NCBI GenBank assembly: GCA_030618975.1
Contig: JAUXCH010000140.1
Span: 1 to 9,400, forward strand
Length of the DNA stretch: 9,400 nucleotides
Source of the DNA: Planctomycetia bacterium
GTDB lineage: Bacteria > Planctomycetota > PLA2 > JAEUHO01
Reading direction: 5' to 3'
The notes under the pieces are model-generated. The model had not been told where the DNA came from and searched no databases. It saw only the letters and a program-made list of their open reading frames with translations. Positions 6,305-9,400 of this stretch are shown here, one piece after another (position 1 is the stretch's first letter; the number at the start of each line of letters is the position of its first letter). A program made the translations under genes and the position numbers.

Positions 6305-6649
6305 ATGCAGACCCCCGGATCGCAACCCGTGACGGAAGGCTCCGACCAGGTCGTTCGCGCCCGCGTGACCATGGGCTACGACCGCGGCATGCACGCGCGC
6401 CCCGCCCTCCTGCTGGCGCAGCGTGCCCGCGAGTTCCAGGCCGACGTCGCCCTGGTCCTCATCTCCTGTCCGGTGGACATTTCCACGCCCCCCGGGACGC
6501 GGGCCGACGCGAAGAGCATGCTGGACCTCATGTTCCTGCAGGCACCGCGCGGCTCCGAGCTGGACGTGGAGGCCGTGGGAGCAGACGCCGAGGCGGCCGT
6601 GGAGGCGATCGAGGCGCTTTTCCGCGATCGGTTCGGGATCCGCGACTGA
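6305..6649 (+). CDS. ptsH: Phosphocarrier protein HPr (NPr-like)
   Basis: HPr carries phosphate from Enzyme I to EIIA proteins. The active-site segment is RGMHARPALLL with His30 and the adjacent Arg32. The regulatory Ser helix is DAKSMLDLMFL with Ser71, and the C-terminal helix is ADAEAAVEAIEALF. At 114 residues it exceeds the usual 85-90, because of about 15 extra N-terminal residues and a roughly 10-residue insertion (around CPVDISTPPGTR) before the Ser helix: His to Ser is 41 residues versus 31 in E. coli HPr. The start is uncertain. ATG 6305 is used here, the in-frame GTG at 6329 and ATG at 6370 are alternatives, and none has a clear Shine-Dalgarno. Seventy bases separate it from ptsN with no convincing promoter visible. 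ptsI follows closely, the usual partner. Ser71 is retained although no hprK is present in the window. Confidence 0.92.
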   Translation: MQTPGSQPVTEGSDQVVRARVTMGYDRGMHARPALLLAQRAREFQADVALVLISCPVDISTPPGTRADAKSMLDLMFLQAPRGSELDVEAVGADAEAAVEAIEALFRDRFGIRD

Positions 6650-6679
6650 TCTGCGCCCGCAATGACCGGGCCCTCCGCC

Positions 6680-8398
6680 ATGATCGAGTTCGACGGCATC
6701 CCCGTGGCCGGGGGGTCGCGCGTCGGCCGTGCCGCCCTCTACGAGGAGTCGCCGGGGACGGTCATTCCGCTGGTGCCGAGCGGCCGGCCCGAGGCCGAGC
6801 TGGAGCGCCTCGCCCAGGCACTGGTGGAGGCCCGGGAGGGGCTGTCGCGTCTTCGCGAGTCGCTCGGCGGTGACAGCAGCATCGGCGAGATCTTCCGTGC
6901 GCACGCCCAGATGCTCGAGGACCTGAGGCCGGAGATCGAGGGCCAGATCGGCGCGGGTGCTACCGCCGAGCACGCCGTGTCGCGCGTGATGCACCAGAAG
7001 GCGGAGCTCTTCGCGTCGTCGGACAACCCTGCCCTCCAGAACCACCGGCGGGACATCGAGGACCTCGAGCGTCGTGTCCTGCGGGCCTTGGCCGGTTTGG
7101 CGCCGGAGGGTCCGACCACCGATGACGAGGACGGGCCACGCGTCGTCGTCGCTCGGGAGCTCACCCCGTCCGAGGCGGCGGGCCTGCAAGGGCAGCACGT
7201 CGTAGGCCTGGCCCTCGAGCGGGGCGGGGCGACGAGCCACACGGCGGTGATCGCCAAGTCGCTCGGGATTCCGTGCGTCATGGGCGTCGAAGGCCTGACG
7301 CAGAAGGTCGCGCCCGGGGACACCGTGTGGGTAGACGGAACTCGCGGCGTGGTGGTCGTCAATCCGGACCCCGACACCGTCCGCCGCGCGCGCAGTCTCG
7401 GCGACCGCTACGAGCGACTCGAAGCCGTCCTGCTCCGGGAGAGCCACCTGCCGGCAGAGACCCTGGACGGGCACCGGGTCGTGCTGCTTGCGAACGTCGA
7501 GTACCCCATGGACGTGGAGGCGGGCATCGAGCGCGGCGTCTCGGGGGTGGGGCTCTACCGCACCGAGTTCCTCTACGACCCTGCTCGCGGACTCCCCTCG
7601 GAGGAGGAGCAGGTCGAGAGCTACCGCGCCACCCTTCAGCGCATCGGCGACGGGCGTCTCACGGTGCGCACCTTCGACTTCGGCGCCGACAAGGAAATGC
7701 CCCGGGCCGGCCCGCCCGAGCCGAATCCGGCGATGGGTCTGCGCTCTCTCCGTTGGTGCTTCGCGAATCCGGACCTCTTCCTCGCTCAGCTGCGGGCCAT
7801 CCTGCGCGTAGCCGCGGAAGGGGACGTTCGCATCATGTTGCCCATGGTCGGGAGCATCGAGGAGGTCTGGCGCGCGAAGGCGATGATCCGCCAGGCAGCC
7901 CGCGAACTCGAGTCCGAGGGCACCGAGCACCGCCCGGATCCGCCGATCGGGGTCATGATCGAGATCCCCGCGGCCGCCGTGATCGCGGACCTGCTCGCCC
8001 GGGAGGTCGACTTCTTCTCGATCGGGACCAACGACCTGATCCAGTACGACCTGGCCGTGGACCGCGTGAATCCCCAGGTCGCCGGGCTCTTCCGGCCCTC
8101 TCATCCCAGCGTCCTGCGCCTCCTGCAGGGAGTCCTGAAGGCTGCCGCCGAAGCTTCGATCCCCGTGTCGATCTGCGGTGAGATGGGAGGGCACTCGATC
8201 TACGCCGCCCTGCTCCTCGGCATGGGGATCCGGGAGTTCAGCCTGACGCCGGGCTACGTTCCACGGGTGAGGCGCCTGGTGAGGACCCTGACCCTGCGCC
8301 GCGCACGTGCCATCGCCGCCCAGTGCCTCCTCCTCAGGACCGCCGAGGAGATCGAGGCGCACCTGCACTCCCGGGTCACCCCGGTCGGGATGGGCTGA
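6680..8398 (+). CDS. ptsI: PEP-protein phosphotransferase, PTS Enzyme I (PtsI)
   Basis: Enzyme I autophosphorylates from phosphoenolpyruvate and phosphorylates HPr. From ATG 6680 it has 572 residues, close to E. coli PtsI (575). The N-terminal HPr-binding and phosphohistidine domain contains ERGGATSHTAVIAKSLGIP with active-site His187 (E. coli His189). The C-terminal TIM barrel has GVGLYRTEFLY, RTFDFGADKEMP, NPAMGLRSLR, RIMLPMV, GVMIEIPAA, SIGTNDLIQYDLAVDR and the catalytic ICGEMGG with Cys499 (E. coli Cys502). There is no N-terminal GAF domain, so it is PtsI-type rather than PtsP-type, even though its partner is PtsN. ATG 6680 gives the family N-terminus IEFDGIPVAGGSRVGRAALY; an in-frame ATG at 6662 would add six residues. 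Neither has a Shine-Dalgarno. ptsH ends 30 bases upstream. Confidence 0.96.
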   Translation: MIEFDGIPVAGGSRVGRAALYEESPGTVIPLVPSGRPEAELERLAQALVEAREGLSRLRESLGGDSSIGEIFRAHAQMLEDLRPEIEGQIGAGATAEHAVSRVMHQKAELFASSDNPALQNHRRDIEDLERRVLRALAGLAPEGPTTDDEDGPRVVVARELTPSEAAGLQGQHVVGLALERGGATSHTAVIAKSLGIPCVMGVEGLTQKVAPGDTVWVDGTRGVVVVNPDPDTVRRARSLGDRYERLEAVLLRESHLPAETLDGHRVVLLANVEYPMDVEAGIERGVSGVGLYRTEFLYDPARGLPSEEEQVESYRATLQRIGDGRLTVRTFDFGADKEMPRAGPPEPNPAMGLRSLRWCFANPDLFLAQLRAILRVAAEGDVRIMLPMVGSIEEVWRAKAMIRQAARELESEGTEHRPDPPIGVMIEIPAAAVIADLLAREVDFFSIGTNDLIQYDLAVDRVNPQVAGLFRPSHPSVLRLLQGVLKAAAEASIPVSICGEMGGHSIYAALLLGMGIREFSLTPGYVPRVRRLVRTLTLRRARAIAAQCLLLRTAEEIEAHLHSRVTPVGMG

Positions 8399-8413
8399 AC
8401 CGCAAAGGCGGTT
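8398..8413 (+). terminator. Perfect short hairpin just after ptsI (possible terminator, no T-run)
   Basis: AACCGC (8398-8403) and GCGGTT (8408-8413) form a perfect 6-bp inverted repeat with an AAAG loop, starting on the last base of the ptsI stop codon. No T-tract follows, so it is not a canonical intrinsic terminator. It may mark the end of the rpoN-ptsI transcript or be chance. It lies about 30 bases before the RNase gene. Confidence 0.35.
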
Positions 8414-8431
8414 GCCCGCCTCCGGTGGTGG

Positions 8432-8437
8432 TAGCCT
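8432..8437 (+). promoter_or_regulatory. Possible -10 box (TAGCCT) for a leaderless RNase E/G mRNA
   Basis: TAGCCT, preceded by G as GTAGCCT, lies 6 bases before the ATG at 8444. No Shine-Dalgarno precedes the ATG: the intervening bases are CCGCAC. A TTGCCC at 8412-8417 could be a -35, but its spacing of 14 bases is short. Unlike the dnaX and rpoN copies, this motif has no AGGA core, so it favours the -10 reading. Confidence 0.4.
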
Positions 8438-8443
8438 CCGCAC

Positions 8444-9400
8444 ATGAGTCCGGACGAGGCACCCGGGGGAGACGCCGACACCTCCCGCTTGGACGGTGAG
8501 ACCGAGCCGTCTTCCGCGGGCGGGGTGCGCCGGCGTCGGCGGCGACGGAAGATGCGTGCGACGCCCGCGGAAGAGCCGGTACCGGTCGATACGACGTCCG
8601 AGGACCCGGTTTCCGAGGACCCGGCCTCCGAGGACCCGGCCTCCGAAGACCCGGTGCCCGCTCGGCGCCGCCGCCGGACGCGCCGGCGCAGGGCTACGGC
8701 TGCGCCGGAGACGCCGGAGACGCCTCCCGCGCCGGCCGAGGGGCCGGAGGACGTCCCCGAGCCCGGTGGTGAGCCGGAGGTCCTCGACCGGCCCGAGGCG
8801 TCCGAGCTCCCTGTCCGGTCGGTGGAGAAGGTCCTCCTGGTGAACGCGGCCGACTCGGAGGAGGTCCGCATCGTCCTGCTCGAGGACGGCCAGGTGGAGG
8901 AGCTCTACATCGAGGGGGCGGAGGAGCGGACGGCCACGGGAAACGTCTACCGCGGCCGCGTCCAGAACGTCGAGCAGGCGATCGGGGCGGCCTTCGTGGA
9001 GCTCGGCAAGGGCCTGACCGGGTTCCTCCACGTCTCCGACCTACCGGACCGGGAGTCCGGCGCATCCATCAGCGACCTTCTCGAGCCGGGGCAGGAGAGG
9101 GTGGTGCAGATCACGCGGGACGGCATCGGGAAGAAGGGGCCCGCCCTCACCGGGCGCATCTCGCTCGCCGGCCGCTACCTCGTCCTGATGGCGAACACCG
9201 ACCGCTCCGGGGTCTCGCGGCGCATCACCCGGGGGCGCCAGCGGGACGAGGCCCGTCGACTGCTCGACCGGCTCCGGCCGCCGGAGGGCATGGGGCTGAT
9301 CATCCGTACCGCCGGCGAGGGCGGGGGCTTCGACGACCTGAAGCGCGATCTCGACCACCTCGTCGCGGAGTGGGAGACGCTCCAGGCCGACGCGAAGCGA
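8444..9400 (+). CDS. rng: Ribonuclease E/G family protein, 5' part (partial)
   Basis: RNase E/G enzymes cleave single-stranded AU-rich RNA in mRNA decay and rRNA/tRNA processing. The frame is open from ATG 8444 to the window end (319 residues). The catalytic region begins near residue 125 with VEKVLLVNAADSEEVRIVLL and LEDGQVEELYIE. The S1 RNA-binding domain follows: GNVYRGRVQNVEQAIGAAF, then VELGKGLTGFLHVSDL (about 167-200). Next come KKGPALTGRISLAGRYLVLM, a conserved RNase E/G segment, and GLIIRTAGEGG near the 5'-sensor region. The metal-binding DNase I-like part lies beyond the window. The first ~120 residues are an atypical disordered extension with two Arg tracts (29-35 and 74-83) flanking four SEDP repeats. 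RNase E and RNase G cannot be separated here, so the symbol is nominal. It follows ptsI by 45 bases, on the same strand, with its own possible promoter. Confidence 0.93.
   Translation, partial: MSPDEAPGGDADTSRLDGETEPSSAGGVRRRRRRRKMRATPAEEPVPVDTTSEDPVSEDPASEDPASEDPVPARRRRRTRRRRATAAPETPETPPAPAEGPEDVPEPGGEPEVLDRPEASELPVRSVEKVLLVNAADSEEVRIVLLEDGQVEELYIEGAEERTATGNVYRGRVQNVEQAIGAAFVELGKGLTGFLHVSDLPDRESGASISDLLEPGQERVVQITRDGIGKKGPALTGRISLAGRYLVLMANTDRSGVSRRITRGRQRDEARRLLDRLRPPEGMGLIIRTAGEGGGFDDLKRDLDHLVAEWETLQADAKR
8597..8656 (+). repeat. Four tandem 15-bp repeats in the RNase E/G extension (SEDP units)
   Basis: Four adjacent copies of TCCGAGGACCCGGyy (the last with GAA for GAG) start at 8597, 8612, 8627 and 8642. 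They encode the pentapeptide SEDP(V/A) four times between two Arg-rich tracts. The near-identity at DNA level, with two middle copies identical, points to recent tandem duplication. Confidence 0.92.

Noticed and set aside
8597..8656. Tandem 15-bp repeats considered as a possible CRISPR-like or regulatory array
   Set aside because: There are no spacers, the units are contiguous and in frame, and they encode a peptide repeat in the RNase E/G extension.
6272..9031. A 919-codon open frame on the minus strand across ptsH, ptsI and the RNase gene
   Set aside because: It is fully antisense to three genes with clear family motifs, its product is a low-complexity Arg/Gly/Leu/Asp/His-rich sequence without recognisable domains, and very high GC suppresses stop codons on the opposite strand.
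1..9400. A new multi-gene defence, mobile or biosynthetic system
   Set aside because: Every substantial gene except the 167-aa protein and the upstream fragment belongs to a known core family; no transposase, integrase, toxin-antitoxin pair, attachment site or array was seen.

Overview
The window is a very GC-rich stretch of bacterial chromosome. Codon third positions are dominated by G and C, and many spurious antisense open frames result. Every gene I can support lies on the + strand, tightly packed, with no gene-free stretch longer than about 75 bases. The gene set (RpoN with a PTS-Ntr type cascade, an RNase E/G, a DnaX-RecR pair, and a 167-residue protein of a type I associate with Planctomycetota and similar phyla) suggests a high-GC Gram-negative-type lineage such as Planctomycetota, Acidobacteriota or a related uncultured group. 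That placement is inference with low to moderate confidence.

Layout: (1) 1-622 holds the 3' end of a possible HEAT-repeat protein and a 167-aa uncharacterised protein. (2) 653-2902 is a DNA replication and repair pair, dnaX (clamp-loader tau subunit) then recR, separated by 9 bases and without the ybaB/ebfC gene that often sits between them. (3) 2950-8398 is an rpoN-type cluster: rpoN (sigma-54), truA (tRNA pseudouridine synthase), hpf (ribosome hibernation factor), ptsN (EIIA-Ntr-like), ptsH (HPr) and ptsI (Enzyme I). (4) From 8444 to the window end is the 5' part of an RNase E/G gene with a long N-terminal extension rich in Arg tracts and SEDP repeats.

The central cluster makes sense as a unit. 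PtsI takes phosphate from PEP and passes it to HPr and then to the PtsN EIIA domain. PtsN is a regulatory output commonly encoded beside rpoN and hpf. No sugar permease (EIIB/EIIC) is present, so a regulatory rather than transport role is likely. HPr kinase (hprK), rapZ and lptB, common neighbours in proteobacterial versions, are absent from this stretch, while truA is inserted between rpoN and hpf.

Shine-Dalgarno sequences are sparse. The clear ones precede hpf (GGAGG), ptsN (GAGGGG) and recR (AGGA). dnaX, rpoN and the RNase gene instead carry a GTAGnnT motif 6-9 bases before their start codons. This could be a -10 box giving leaderless or near-leaderless mRNAs, although at dnaX and rpoN the same bases also contain AGGA and could be a weak Shine-Dalgarno.

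I found no mobile element, CRISPR array, RNA gene or evidence of a previously undescribed multi-gene system. The region is mostly core housekeeping. The points worth a second look are the leader architecture, a 10-residue insertion in HPr, the TruA tail running into the hpf leader, the intermediate-length HPF, and the RNase N-terminal extension.
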